Of a stretch of DNA of 64,000 nucleotides, positions 1 to 11,859 are shown in pieces. Position 1 is the stretch's first letter. The number at the start of each line of letters is the position of its first letter. The stretch lies in NCBI RefSeq assembly GCF_021869535.1, contig NW_026262581.1:77591955-77655954 (forward strand), in the 5' to 3' direction. The notes under the pieces were generated by a model. That model was not told the DNA's origin. It searched no databases and saw nothing but the letters and a program-made list of their open reading frames with translations. The stretch is from Mytilus californianus. Its lineage: Eukaryota > Mollusca > Bivalvia > Mytilida > Mytilidae. The translations under genes were made by a program, and so were the position numbers.

Positions 1-835
1 ACATAAACAGTGCTTATTGTAAACCCACAGATTGCACATAAACACTGATTATTGTAAACCCATAGATAGATTGCACATAAACACTGATTATTGTAAACCC
101 ACAGATTGCACATAAACACTGATTATTGTAAACCCATTGATAGATTGCACATAAACAGTGCTTATTGTAAACCCACCGATTGCACATAAACAGTGAATAT
201 TGTAAACCCACAGATTGCACATAAACACTGATTATTGTAAACCCATTGATAGATTGCACATAAACACTGATTATTGTAAACCCACAGATTGCACATAAAC
301 ACTGATTATTGTAAACCCATTGATAGATTGCACATAAACAGTGCTTATTGTAAACCCACAGATTGCATATAAACACTGATTATTGTAAACCCATTGATAG
401 ATTGCACATAAACACTGATTATTGTAAACCCACAGATTGCACATAAACACTGATTATTGTAAACCCATTGATAGATTGCCTATAAGCACTGAATATTGTA
501 AACCCACTGATAGATTTCCTATTAACACTGATTATTGTAAACCCATTGATATTATTGTAAACCCATTGATAGATTGTCTATAATCACTGATTATTGTAAA
601 CCCATTGATAGATTGCCTATAAACAGTGCTTATTGTAAACCCATTGATAGATTGCCTATAAACAGTGCTTATTGTAATCCCATTGATAGATTGCCTATAA
701 ACACTGATTATTGTAAACCTATATATTGCATATAAACAGAGATTAATTGTAAATCCATAGACTGCACATTAACAGTTATGATTAGGAAACCCATAGACTG
801 CACATAAACAGTAATTAATTCTTATTCAATAGATT
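1..835. repeat. Satellite with alternating 35-bp and 39-bp units
   Basis: Tandem copies of a unit containing TTGCACATAAACACTGATTA followed by TTGTAAACCCA. Units ending in CACAG are 35 bp and units ending in CATTGATAG are 39 bp. The two often alternate, giving a 74-bp dimer. Copies decay towards the right, with mutated forms (TGCCTATAAACA, then CATAGACTGCACAT) near 600-830. The array runs off the left edge. The apparent minus-strand open frame through it is a by-product of the repeat. Confidence 0.95.
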
Positions 836-1580
836 GTAACATTGAATAATTTCCCCTGTGAAATATTGTCTGCCGGACAAAATTTAATAATTTTGTCAGG
901 TTCTTTTGGGACAATATTTCACTGTGAATTACTATCCGTGACAATATTTTCTAATCAAAGTATGTCTTCCCTGGGAAATTGAACACCATGAAATTGTGAG
1001 AGTGTTTCTGAAATCTTTGGAATATTTTTCTTCAAAAGTTCAAATGTATGTGTATAACTTGACGCCGCATCCAATAATTCTCATTTATAGTAGTACACAT
1101 GCATGAAGCATGCACATTTTTATATATATAAGTGAAAAAATTTTGTTAGCCAACTATTTTATATAAAAAACAAATATATATTTTATCATAAGCTTATCAA
1201 ATTTGCATTTAATGATTAAAGTCATGTTTATTTTACCATATTGTACTGTTTAGGTATAAGTAAAGTATTGACAATCACTTATACTATATGTTTTCTATTC
1301 TCAATAAAGTAAAAAAAAGATATCGTCCAAAATATTATTTTTGATTACCTTCCTTTCATAAGACAAAATTTCAGGACACTCAATCCATGAAATATTGTCT
1401 CAATATACACAAAATGTAATTTTGGATAACCTCCCTTTCATTAGACAAAATTTCATTACTATCAATATATGAAATATTGCCCAATAATACAAAACTTTCT
1501 ACGGGACAAAATATCAATAAACATTATCATGAAATATTGTCTTGTGAGACATTTCATAGAACACTATTTTGCTTTACAAC
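836..1580. repeat. AT-rich stretch with scattered inverted motif pairs
   Basis: The motif GACAAAATTT or GACAATATTT and its near reverse complement GAAATATTGTC recur about ten times in both orientations, for example at 860, 876, 910, 940, 1362, 1388, 1444, 1471, 1505 and 1531. At 1362-1540 the two orientations alternate in three loosely tandem blocks. There is no open frame of note. It may be a decayed repeat with internal dyads. An AATAAA followed by an A tract lies near 1302, but I see no transcript to attach it to. Confidence 0.6.
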
Positions 1581-2156
1581 TGCACATAAACAGTGATGAA
1601 TATTTAAAAAGTATTATCAAAAATACATAACTCCAAGGTAAATTTAAAAGGGTTACAGTTCATAAAAACTGACAAAATCAAACATTAAGACTATATCAAC
1701 CAACAGACTAATGAAAAACAATTGGCATATTCCTGACTTGGTACAGGCATTTAAAAAAAAAATTGTGGGTTAAACCTGGTTTTATAGCAAGATAAACAAG
1801 ACCATCTTGTATGATTTGTGAAGTAGACACTGAATATTTATCTATAAGGTCTTCATACTTTCTGATGAACTTTTTTTAGAAAAATTACAAGAATTTCTCT
1901 GAGTATCCTTCACTCTTCAAATTTCTGCTCAGACACTGATGACATTTTACAACATCTGAGTAGCAGCTGCAAGCTCTTGAATATTGTCTGAGTTGAGAAA
2001 TGTATACTCTATACATGGGGGAAGTTGGTATATTGCTGCTAAGGTGAGGAAAATTATACTTTCAAAACTGGAATCGTCTTGTTTGTCAAAGATTCTGGTG
2101 CTGTAATGACAGTTGTCTAGTTCAAGAATATGTCAAGAAACTTACAGACTTCACAT
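1581..2156. other. AT-rich DNA between two satellites, no gene seen
   Basis: No coding frame, RNA gene or clear repeat was recognised. Near 1580 and 2157 there are single degenerate copies of the leftmost satellite motif (CTGCACATAAACAGTGAT and AATTGTAAACCCATAGACTG). This suggests that the segment once lay inside a continuous array. Confidence 0.5.
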
Positions 2157-5100
2157 GACAGTGATTAATTGTAAACCCATAGACTGCACATATAGACAGC
2201 AGATAAACAAAGGGACAAACTACCTGTATAAATCTATAGACAGTTCATAAACATAAAAACTAACTACCTGTTTAAATCTATAGACAATACATAAGCTTAA
2301 AGACTAACTAATAGTATAAATTTATAGACAATACAAAAACTTAAAGACTAACTGCCTGTATGAATCTATAGACAGTAAATAAACATAGGGACAAACTACC
2401 TGTATAAATCTATAGACAATACATAAACATAGGGACAAACTACCTGTATAAATCTATAGACAATACATAAACACAGGGACAAACTACCTGTATAAATCTA
2501 AAACAATACATAAACATAGGGACTAACTACCTGTATAAATCTATAGACAGTTCATAAACATAAAAACTAACTACCTGTATAAATCTATAGACAGTACATA
2601 AACTTAAAGACTAACTACCTGTATGAATCTATAGACAGTACATAAACATAGGAACAAACTACCTGTATAAATCTATAGACAATATATAAACATAGGGACA
2701 AACAATCTGTATAAATCTATAGACAGTATATAAACATAGGGACAAACTACCTGTATAAATCTATAGACAGTACATAAACATAAAGACTAACTACCTGTAT
2801 AAATCTATAGCCAGTACATAAACATAGAGACAAACTACCTGTAGAAATCTACAGATATTACATTAACTTAAAGACTAACTACCTGTATGAATCTATAGAC
2901 AGTAAATAAACATAGGGATAAACTACCTGTATAAATCTACAGACAATACATAAACTTAAAGACTAACTACCTGTATAAATCTATAGACAGTAAATAAACA
3001 TAGGGACAAACTACCTGTATAAATATAAAGACAATATATAAACTTAAAGACTAACTACCTGTATGAATCTATAGACAGTAAATAAACATAGGGACAAACT
3101 ACCTGTATAAATCTACAGACAATACATAAACTTAAAAGACTAACTACCTGTATGAATTTATAGACAGTAAATAAACGTAGGGACAAACTACCTGTATAAA
3201 TCTACAGACAATACATAAACGTAAAGACTAACTACCTGTATAAATCTATAGACAGTAAATAAACATAGGGACAAACTACCTGTATAAATCTAAAGACAGT
3301 ACATAAACTTAAAGACTAACTACCTGTTCAAATCTATAGACAGTATATAAACATAGGGACAAACTACCTGTATAAATCTATAGACAGTACATAAACATAG
3401 GGACAAACTACCTGTATAAATCTATAGACAGTACATAAACATAGGGACAAAGTACCTGTATGAATCTATAGACAGTACATAAACATAGGGACACACTACC
3501 TGTATAAATCTATAGACAGTACATACACATAGGGACAAACTACCTGTATAAATCTATAGACCATTCATAAACTTAAAGACTAACTATGTGTATAATTCTA
3601 TAGACAGTACATAAACATAGGGACAAACTACCTGTATAAATCTATAGACAGTACATAAACACAGGGACAAACTACCTGTATAAATTTATAGACAGTACAT
3701 AAACATAGGGACAAACTACCTGTATAAATCTATAGACAGTATATAAACAAAGGGACAAACAACCTGTATAAATCTATAGACAGTACATCAACATAGGGAC
3801 AAACTACCTGTATGAATCTACAGACAGTACATAAACATAGGGACAAACTACCTGTATAAATCTATAGACAGTATATAAACATAGGAACAAACTACCTGTA
3901 TAAATCTATAGACAGTATATAAACATAGGGACACACTACCTGTATAAATCTATAGACAGTACATAAACATAGGGACAAACTACCCTGTATAAATCTATAG
4001 ACAGTACATAAACATAGGGACAAACTACCTGTATAAATCTATAGCCAGTACATAAACATAGAGACAAACTACCTGTATAAATCTACAAATAATACATAAA
4101 CTTAAAGACTAACTATCTGTATGAATCTATAGACAGTAAATAAACATAGGGACAAACTACCTGTATAAATCTACAGACAATACATAAACTTAAAGACTAA
4201 CTACCTGTATAAATCTATAGACAGTAAATAAACATAGGGACAAACTACCCTGTATAAATCTAAAGACAATATATAAACTTAAAGACTAACTACCTGTATG
4301 AATCTATAGACAGTAAATAAACATAGGGACAAACTACCCTGTATAAATCTAAAGACAATATATAAACTTAAAGACTAACTACCTGTATGAATCTATAGAC
4401 AGTAAATAAACATAGGGACAAACTACCCTGTATAAATCTAAAGACAATATATAAACTTAAAGACTAACTACCTGTATGAATCTATAGACAGTAAATAAAC
4501 ATAGGGACAAACTACCTGTATAAATCTACAGACAATACTTAAACTTAAAAGACTAACTACCTGTATGAATCTATAGACAGTAAATAAACATAGGGACAAA
4601 CTACCTGTATAAATCTACAGACAATACATAAACGTAAAGACTAACTACCTGTATAAATCTATAGACAGTAAATAAACATAGGGACAAACTACCTGTATAA
4701 ATCTATAGACAGTACATAAACTAAAAGACTAACTACCTGTATAAATCTATAGACAGTATATAAACATAGGGACAAACTACCTGTATAAATCTATAGACAG
4801 TACATACACATAGGGACAAACTACCTGTATAAATCTATAGACAGTACATAAACATAGGGACAAACTACCTGTATAAATCTATAGACAGTATATAAACATA
4901 GGAACAAACTACCTGTATAAATCTATAGACAGTATATAAACATAGGAACAAACTACCTGTATAAATCTATAGACAGTATATAAACATAGGGACAAACTAC
5001 CTGTATAAATCTATAGACAGTACATAAACATAGGGACAAACTACCTGTATAAATCTATAGACAGTACATAAACATAGGGACAAAGTACCTGTATGAATCT

Positions 5101-6144
5101 AAAGACAGTACATAAACATAGGGACAAACTACCTGTATAAATTTATAGACATTACATAAACTAAAAGACTAACTACCTGTATAAATCTATAGACAGTACA
5201 TAAACATAGGGACAAACTACCCTGTATAAATCTATAGACAGTACATAAACATAGGGACAAACTACCTGTTTAAATCTATAGACAGTATATAAACATAGGG
5301 ACAAACTACCTGTATAAATCTATAGACAGTACATAAACTAAAAGACTAACTACCTGTATAAATCTATAGACAGTATATAAACATAGGGACAAACTACCTG
5401 TATAAATCTATAGACAGTATATAAACATAGGGACAAACTACCTGTATAAATCTATAGACAGTACATAAACATAGGGACAAACTACCTGTATAAATCTATA
5501 GCCAGTACATAAACATAGGGACAAACTACCTGTATAAATCTACAGATAATACATAAACTTAAAGACTAACTATCTGTATGAATCTATAGACAGTAAATAA
5601 ACATAGGGACAAACTACCTGTATAAATCTACTGACAATACATAAACTTAAAGACTAACTACCTGTATAAATCTATAGACAGTAAATAAACATAGGGACAA
5701 ACTACCTGTATAAATCTAAAGACAATATATAAACTTAAAGACTAACTACCTGTATGAATCTATAGACAGTAAATAAACATAGGGACAAACTACCCTGTAT
5801 AAATCTATAGACAGTACATAAACATAGGGACACACTACCTGTATAAATCTATAGACAGTACATAAACATTGGGACAAACTACCTGTATAAATTTATAGAC
5901 AGTACATAAACATATGGACAAACTACCTGTATAAATCTATAGACAGTACATAAACATAGGGACAAACTACCTGTATAAATCTATAGACAGTACATAAATA
6001 TAGGGACAAACTACCTGTATAAATCTATAGACAGTACATAAACATAGGGACAAACTACCTGTATAATTCTATAGATAGTACATAAACATAGGGTCAATCT
6101 ACCTGTATAAATCTATAGACAGTACATAAACTTAAAGACTAACT
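2157..6144. repeat. 44-bp satellite array, about 90 copies
   Basis: Tandem 44-bp units built on CTACCTGTATAAATCTATAG and ACAGTACATAAACATAGGGA. Two monomer classes are visible. One has CATAGGGACAAAC. The other has ACAATACATAAAC followed by TTAAAGACTAAC. Around 2850-3320, 4080-4720 and 5530-5790 the classes alternate as 88-bp dimers. Elsewhere the first class runs alone. Some units carry a one-base insertion (CTACCCTG), which is shared by neighbouring copies and marks local spread. There is no coding content. Confidence 0.96.
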
Positions 6145-6660
6145 CACCAGGAACGCTCCAAGCTGAATATTTGAAAGCCAACAATGTATTAGAACCGAAA
6201 CAGTTAAAGAGCTATATGACAAAAAAGGATCTAAAAAAATAGCCAAATCTGTCTTAGGTCAGTCAACCTTGCCTGAGGGAGTTGAAACCTTAGTTTCTTT
6301 ACAATTTCAAAATTTATAAGCAGGCAATTTTTGAAAGGCTTGTTATAAATCGTGTCAGTACCGAAGTACTGACTACTGAGCTGATAATACCCTCAGGGAC
6401 TGATAGTTCAAACCCTAATATTTGAAAGCCAATAATGTATAAGAACTGAAACAGTTGAAGAGCTATATGACTAAAAAGGACCTAAAAAAAATAGCCAAAT
6501 CCATCTAAGGTCAACTTTGCCTGAGGGAGTTGAAACCTTAGTTTCTTTACAAGTTCAAAATTTATAAACGGGCAATTTTAGAAAGACTGATAGTACACCA
6601 GCAGAGGTATCAACCCAGTGCTGTAAAAAATAAAACACAACATGTTATAAATTTCATGCG
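6145..6660. repeat. Mussel dispersed repeat, duplicated in tandem (251-bp period)
   Basis: A segment beginning AATATTTGAAAGCC occurs at 6166 and again at 6417. Both copies carry GAACTGAAACAGTT or GAACCGAAACAGTT, a GAGGGAGTTGAAACCTTAGT block and CAATTTT-rich ends. The same family recurs at 38245-38370 and 61955-62310. In mussels it lies next to retroelement debris, as here. It starts directly at the last 44-bp satellite unit. It has no coding potential that I can support. Confidence 0.75.
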
Positions 6661-6675
6661 TTCGAAGCGCTTTTC

Positions 6676-6776
6676 TAGAATGCTCAAAAGTGGATATGTT
6701 CCAATTGTTGTAATCATAATTCCATCCTCTTTTCCTCAAATGTGTCCTTCTGATTAGAATTATCACTGGGTTTGTT
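6676..6776 (+). mobile_element. Retroelement 3'-region fragment
   Basis: The stretch with GGATATGTTCCAATTGT and ATCACTGGGTTTG matches, base for base over most of its length, the region directly downstream of the reverse transcriptase relic at 51765-51855. It is therefore a short leftover of the same retroelement family, in plus orientation. No reverse transcriptase sequence remains here. Confidence 0.65.
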
Positions 6777-6800
6777 TTGCAATTGCTTTATTCTATTTTA

Positions 6801-7852
6801 TCCCCCGCTGTAGTGGAGGGGGCATTAAGTTTTACCCTTGTCCGTCCGTACGTACGTAGGTATGTATGTCCCAAAGTTATGGAACTTATACAAAATGCTT
6901 ATTACCACAAAACACAGATCAAGTTTGAATTTTGGTGGCATCACTTTAACCATTCTAGAGTTATGCCCCTTTACAAATGGAAAAATTGCTGAATTTTTCG
7001 TTTCCGTTTTCTAACTTTAGTTTGCGTCAACTAAATATTATGAAACTTACACATGATGCTTATTACCACAAAACACAGATCAAGTTTGAATTTTGGTGGC
7101 GTCACTTTAATCGTTCTAGAGTTATGCTCCTTTACAAATGGAAAAATTGCTGAATTTTTGGTTTCCTTTCTCTAACTTTAGTGGAGGGGGCATTAATTTT
7201 TACACTTGTCTATGTTGTCCATCAGTACGTCCCAAAGTTGGTTTCCGTTCTCTAACTTTAGTTTGCCTCAACCAAATGTTATGAAACTTATACAAAATGC
7301 TTATTGCCACAAAACACAAATCAAGTTTGAATTTTGGTGGTGTCATTTTAACCGTTCTAGAGTTGTGCCCGTTTACAAATTTTTCATTTCTGTTCTCTAA
7401 CTTTAGTTTGTCTCAACCAAATGTTATGAAACTTACACATGATGCTTATTACCACAAAACACAGATCAAGTATGAATTTTGGTGGCGTCACTTCAACTGT
7501 TCTAGAGTTATGCCCCTTTACAAATGGAAAAATTGCTGAATGTTTCGTTTCCGTTCTCTAACTTTAGTTTGCCTCAACCAAATGTTATGAAACTTATACA
7601 CAATGCTTATTACCACAAAATACAGATCAAGTTTGAATTTTGGTGGTGTCACTTTAACTGTTCTAGAGTTATGCCCCTTTACATTTTTCGTTTCCGTTCT
7701 CTAACTTAAGTTTGCCTCAACCCAATGTTATGAAACTTATACTTAATACTAGTTACCACAAAACTCAGATCAAGTACAAATTTTGGTAGCATCACTTTTA
7801 CAGTTCTTCAGTTATGTCCCTTTATAAATTTATATGATATGCAAGCGGGGGA
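6801..7852. mobile_element. Element with 9-bp GGGGG terminal inverted repeats and six internal subrepeats
   Basis: Starts with TCCCCCGCT (6801-6809) and ends with its exact reverse complement AGCGGGGGA (7844-7852). Inside are six copies of a 143-161-bp unit, with anchors ATTATGAAACTT or GTTATGAAACTT near 6876, 7037, 7278, 7421, 7581 and 7727. Each unit carries ACCACAAAACACAGATCAAG and TCTAGAGTTATGCCCC. A second copy of the left end (GTGGAGGGGGCATTAA) lies near 7180. Related sequences are widespread in bivalves. The small open frames in it are read-through of the subrepeats. The transposon class is not clear and no transposase is present. Confidence 0.7.
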
Positions 7853-8061
7853 ATCATCCCCATTTATTTCTGCATATTTGTGTCTAAATTGTTCTGAAAT
7901 ATACTGAAATTCTAATGGTTTTATTATTTTTCTACAATTATAACATTTATGTACTCTTTTGAAGCAAAATTAGATTGTTGTTTTTTGAAATAATTAAACA
8001 TAAAACATGCATAAATAATAAAACTATTGAAAAAAAAAATTGAAGTAGTTATGTTATATAA

Positions 8062-8080
8062 TACTATCTTATATTTACAG
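8062..8080 (+). promoter_or_regulatory. Splice acceptor of the PM20D1-like terminal exon
   Basis: The pyrimidine-leaning stretch TACTATCTTATATTTACAG ends in AG at 8079-8080, directly before the sequence where protein similarity begins. Two bases (GA) then complete a codon split by the intron, so the intron would be phase 1. The acceptor is plausible but is not proven by transcript data. Confidence 0.6.
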
Positions 8081-8310
8081 GATTGTTGATGGGTAATACC
8101 GATACTAGACATTATGCAATGTTTACTAAAAATATCTACAGATTCTGTCCAACAGTTATGTTTCTTGGTGATGAAAAACGTTTCCATGGTATCAATGAGA
8201 GAATATCAAAAAAGAATTATGAACAAGCTATTAACTTTTATTACCATGTGATAACCAATGCCGATCAAAGTTCATTGATAAATATACATCAGCATAGTGA
8301 CGAATTGTAA
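8081..8310 (+). CDS. Terminal exon of a PM20D1-like M20 metallopeptidase (N-fatty-acyl-amino acid synthase/hydrolase)
   Basis: About 75 residues end at TAA 8308-8310. The motifs GNTDTRHY, NIYRF, RFHGINERIS and a closing block around YEQAINFYYHVITNAD follow the order and spacing of the C-terminus of vertebrate PM20D1, a secreted M20 family enzyme that joins or splits fatty acids and amino acids. In M20 enzymes the histidine after the TD(S/T)R motif is expected to bind the second zinc ion; here it is the H of TRHY. The exon follows a usable AG acceptor. No upstream exons were found in 1-8080, which is filled by satellites and repeats, so they lie beyond the left edge or this is an orphan fragment. 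The reading frame is intact, which argues for a live gene. The assignment rests on recognised motifs, not an alignment. Confidence 0.8.
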
Positions 8311-9295
8311 AATACAGGTATTTCTTACCAATATAGACTTGTCACATATATTTGATGAAGAACAAGTTAATTTTACAACTTACTTTTTATAGTTTTTCCA
8401 GTTCTGTTTCTATATTGTATTAATTTAGTTCAGAAAAAGCAACTAACAGAGGCGGATTTTGGGGACAGGAGTCCCAGCCCCTGCCCCCTGATGGATCTTC
8501 ATATATGATAAATGCGTAGACTTATTAGCTCACCTGGCAGACTTTAACATTGGCACCTTTTTTCTTTCAAAAACTATGAAAAATTAACAAGGATTTTAAA
8601 AGATTTAAAAATGGCTTTTTAAACTAGATGTAACAAAACTATGAAAAGAAAAGTAGGTGTTAGCATTCAAAATTTTTATTGGCACCACATTGATAAAATT
8701 AGAGGATTCTGAATATCTAACAAAATGTCAAAAACAAGAGTAGAGTATTTTATGCCCTGCCTACCATAGTAGAGGGGAATATGTTTTTCAGTCTGTGCTT
8801 CTGTGTGTTAATTCATCCATCAGGTTTAAGGTTAGTTTTTGGTCACATCCTCATTTTGAAGTGAATTGTTACAGATGCCAAATTATGGTTTTTATTAAAA
8901 TTATGTATTATAATTGGAGTTTATAATGAACTTTGTTATAGATCACTATTGGATAAGTGTAAATTTTTTCACACACAGTCAATAACATCACAATGTACAT
9001 TCCATTCTAATCTAATTTTGCTATGTCATTACTTCACAAGAGCTTTGTGTATGACAAGTGTTTGCAAGTCACACATTTACTTCTATTTTTTTTGGTCAGC
9101 TTTTGTCACCAACTCCCCACCACTCTCCATTCTGTCAGTGCCATGAAATTTTGGTATTTAAGTGTTTTATTTGTTGTAGCATAGCTTGATGTTGATATTC
9201 TATACTTGTTGTTTTATTTTTTATTTTTATTAATTGTTTGTCATTATTATGATACTGGCTTAGGAATTTTATTTCTTTAGCTTTTTGTATGAGTC
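8311..9295. other. 3' flank of the exon with decayed mollusc repeats
   Basis: Probably includes the 3' untranslated region of the PM20D1-like gene, whose end I cannot place. Near 8448-8510 a block with AGAGGCGGATTTTGGGG and AGTCCCAGCCCC resembles the ends of a common bivalve repeat. Near 8740-8880 a block with TTTATGCCCTGCCTACCATA and TAGAGGGGAATATG resembles another. The small plus-strand open frame at 8949-9146 has no recognisable features. Confidence 0.45.
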
Positions 9296-10535
9296 TTTTA
9301 CCTCAATTTTTTATGGTCTTAGTGCTCATTTTGATACCATACGTTCTAAGTACCTCATTTTGACACCATACTAACATATAACATATGATCTAAATTACCT
9401 TGTGATCTTATGTCTTAGTACCTCATTTTTGAAACCATATGTCAATTACCTCTTTTGATACCATACTGATGTATAATCTTATTAAGTACCTTTTTTTTTA
9501 ATACCATACTAAAGTATTATTAAACACCTCATTTTGACACCATACTGATGTATGGTGTTAGTACCTCCTTTTTATGCTAAAGTATGGTGTAAATTACGTC
9601 ATTTCTGATACAATACTGATGTATGGTCTAAGTACCTCATTTTGACACTATAAGGACATATGATCTAAGTACCTCATTTTGACACTATAAGGACATATGG
9701 TTTAAGTACCTCATTTTGACACTATAAGGACATATGGTTTAAGTACCTCATTTTGACACTATAAGGACGTATGATCTAAGTACATTTTTTGTACCTCATT
9801 TCGATATCATACTGACATATGGTTTAGATTTACCTCATTTTGGCACTATAAGGACGTATGATCTAAGTACATTTTTTGTACCTCATTTCGATATCATACT
9901 GACATATGGTTTAGATTACCTCATTTTGACACTATAAGGACGTATGATCTAAGTACATTTTTTGTACCTCATTTCGATATCATACTGACATATGGTTTAG
10001 ATTTACCTCATTTTGACACTATAAGGACGTATGATCTAAGTACATTTTTTGTACCTCATTTCGATATCATACTGACATATGGTTTAGATTTACCTCATTT
10101 TGGCACTATAAGGATGTATGATCGAAGTACCTCATTTCGATATCATATTGACATATGGTTTAGATTTACCTCATTTTGGTACAATACTGATGTATGGTCT
10201 AAGTACCTCATTTTTGATACATTTTGACATTATACTGATGTACGGTTTAAATGACCTCATTTTTTAAACAATACATTATTTTAAACAATTCTAATGTATT
10301 GTTTAACTACCTCATTTTTGATGCCATACTGATGTATGGTTGTAGTACCTCATTTTGACACTATAAAGAAGTATGATCTAAGTACTTCATTTTGATACCA
10401 TACTGACATGCTTTATATTAACTCATTTTTATACCATATTGAGGTATGGTTTAAATTGCCCATTTTGATACCATAATGAAATATGGTTTAAGTTACCTCA
10501 TTTTGATACAATACTGAGGTATTGTCAACAGCATC
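9296..10535. repeat. Satellite of 37-43-bp units, each with a short dyad
   Basis: Units begin with TACCTCATTTTGA and continue with CATACTGATGTATGGT or TATAAGGACATATGGTTTAA. In many copies ACCATAC, four bases, GTATGGT forms a perfect small hairpin. From about 9745 to 10170 an 85-86-bp higher-order unit repeats four times; it contains AAGTACATTTTTTGTACCTC and CGATATCATACTGACATATG. No coding potential. Confidence 0.92.
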
Positions 10536-11464
10536 TTATATTATAATTTTATAATCCTAGATTTCATGATTAACTTAACATATATCCTGTATTATGTATG
10601 TATTTTTCACCTCCAATATATGAGATTAAATTAAGGATATCCTCAGTTAAACCAGAACTCACATAAAATCACACTGTACATGCAATGTAATAGGTTAAAG
10701 CTTTGTTTAATGATAGGTTAAACATTTTGAAATTTGATTTGAAGTACTATAGTTTGTGGTCACACCAACTAAGTAAATTTATAGAACTTTTTTAAGCTTA
10801 GAAAATGGTGCTATAATATTGTATCCCCTACATCCATATGTTGCTAGGTTATACTAATTTCTTCTTGACTGTCCATGTACATGTATGAGTTTGATTAGCT
10901 GCCTTCTCAAAATGATGGGTTGTCGATGATATTAATTGTTGTTTGCATAATGTCCAGTGTTATTTAAGAAATATAATCCTATTTATACAGTAAAAAGCTA
11001 AACTACATTGAGTGACCTTAGTTTGTGTTTAATGATTTGATAATTTTTATACATTTAATTGTTGCATCTTGGATGACCACTGTTACAAGTATTATAGTCC
11101 CAGGTTGTATCAACGATATTCAAATGTTGCCTTTCCCTGCTACCTTTCATTAACCATTACATATCATTGATATTTCACCACTTACAATCCTCTCATATCA
11201 TACAACTCAGTTTGGAGACTTTTGGTCACCTTGACCGATATCTGTTACATGTACTTAAGTGAATTCACTTGATTATTTTATATTTGTTAACATTTTTGAA
11301 TGAAAAGTCAATGATTTTTCCCTTAACAGTCTTTAGTTATATGTCTGTAAAATACTGGGAACCATGACTTAAAATTCATCTTAGAAGGACTTAATCATTG
11401 TTAGGGTAGATAATGTAGGTGGACATTAAAGTTCGTAAATATTTTTCTATTAAATTTCTGTTAT
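10536..11464. other. AT-rich DNA, no gene seen
   Basis: No open frame, RNA gene or convincing repeat was recognised between the two satellites. It contains ordinary A/T-rich sequence with many in-frame stops. Confidence 0.5.
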
Positions 11465-11845
11465 TTCTTGAGTACAGTTCTGGAATATTTGTGGCATCTC
11501 AACCTACATTTAATACAGGTCTGGAATATTTGTGCTATATTGATTTACATTTAATACAGGTGTGGAATATTTGTGCCATATTGATCTACATTTAATACAG
11601 GTCTGGAAAATTTGTGCCATATTGATCTACATTTAATACAGGTCTGGAAAATTTGTGCCATATTGATCTACATTTAATACAGGTGTGGAATATTTGTGTC
11701 ATATTGACCTACATTTAATACAGGTTTGGAATATTTGTGCCATATTGACCTACATTTAATACAGGTCTGGAAAATTTGTGCCATATTGATCTACATTTAA
11801 TACAGGTCTGGAATATTTGTGCCATATTGACCTACATTTATTTGT
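11465..11845. repeat. 41-bp satellite, about nine copies
   Basis: Tandem units contain CTACATTTAATACAGGT and TGGAATATTTGTGCCATATT. Copies differ mainly at two sites: TCTGG, TGTGG or TTTGG, and AATATTTG or AAAATTTG. The array is short and moderately diverged. Confidence 0.93.
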
Positions 11846-11859
11846 GGGAGTGATTGAAA

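Noticed and set aside
1..6144. Regular short repeats resembling a CRISPR array
   Set aside because: There are no unique spacers; the whole 35-44-bp unit repeats. The genome is animal-type and no cas genes are present.
7924..8187. 87-codon minus-strand frame
   Set aside because: It is the antisense shadow of the PM20D1-like exon and its intron edge.
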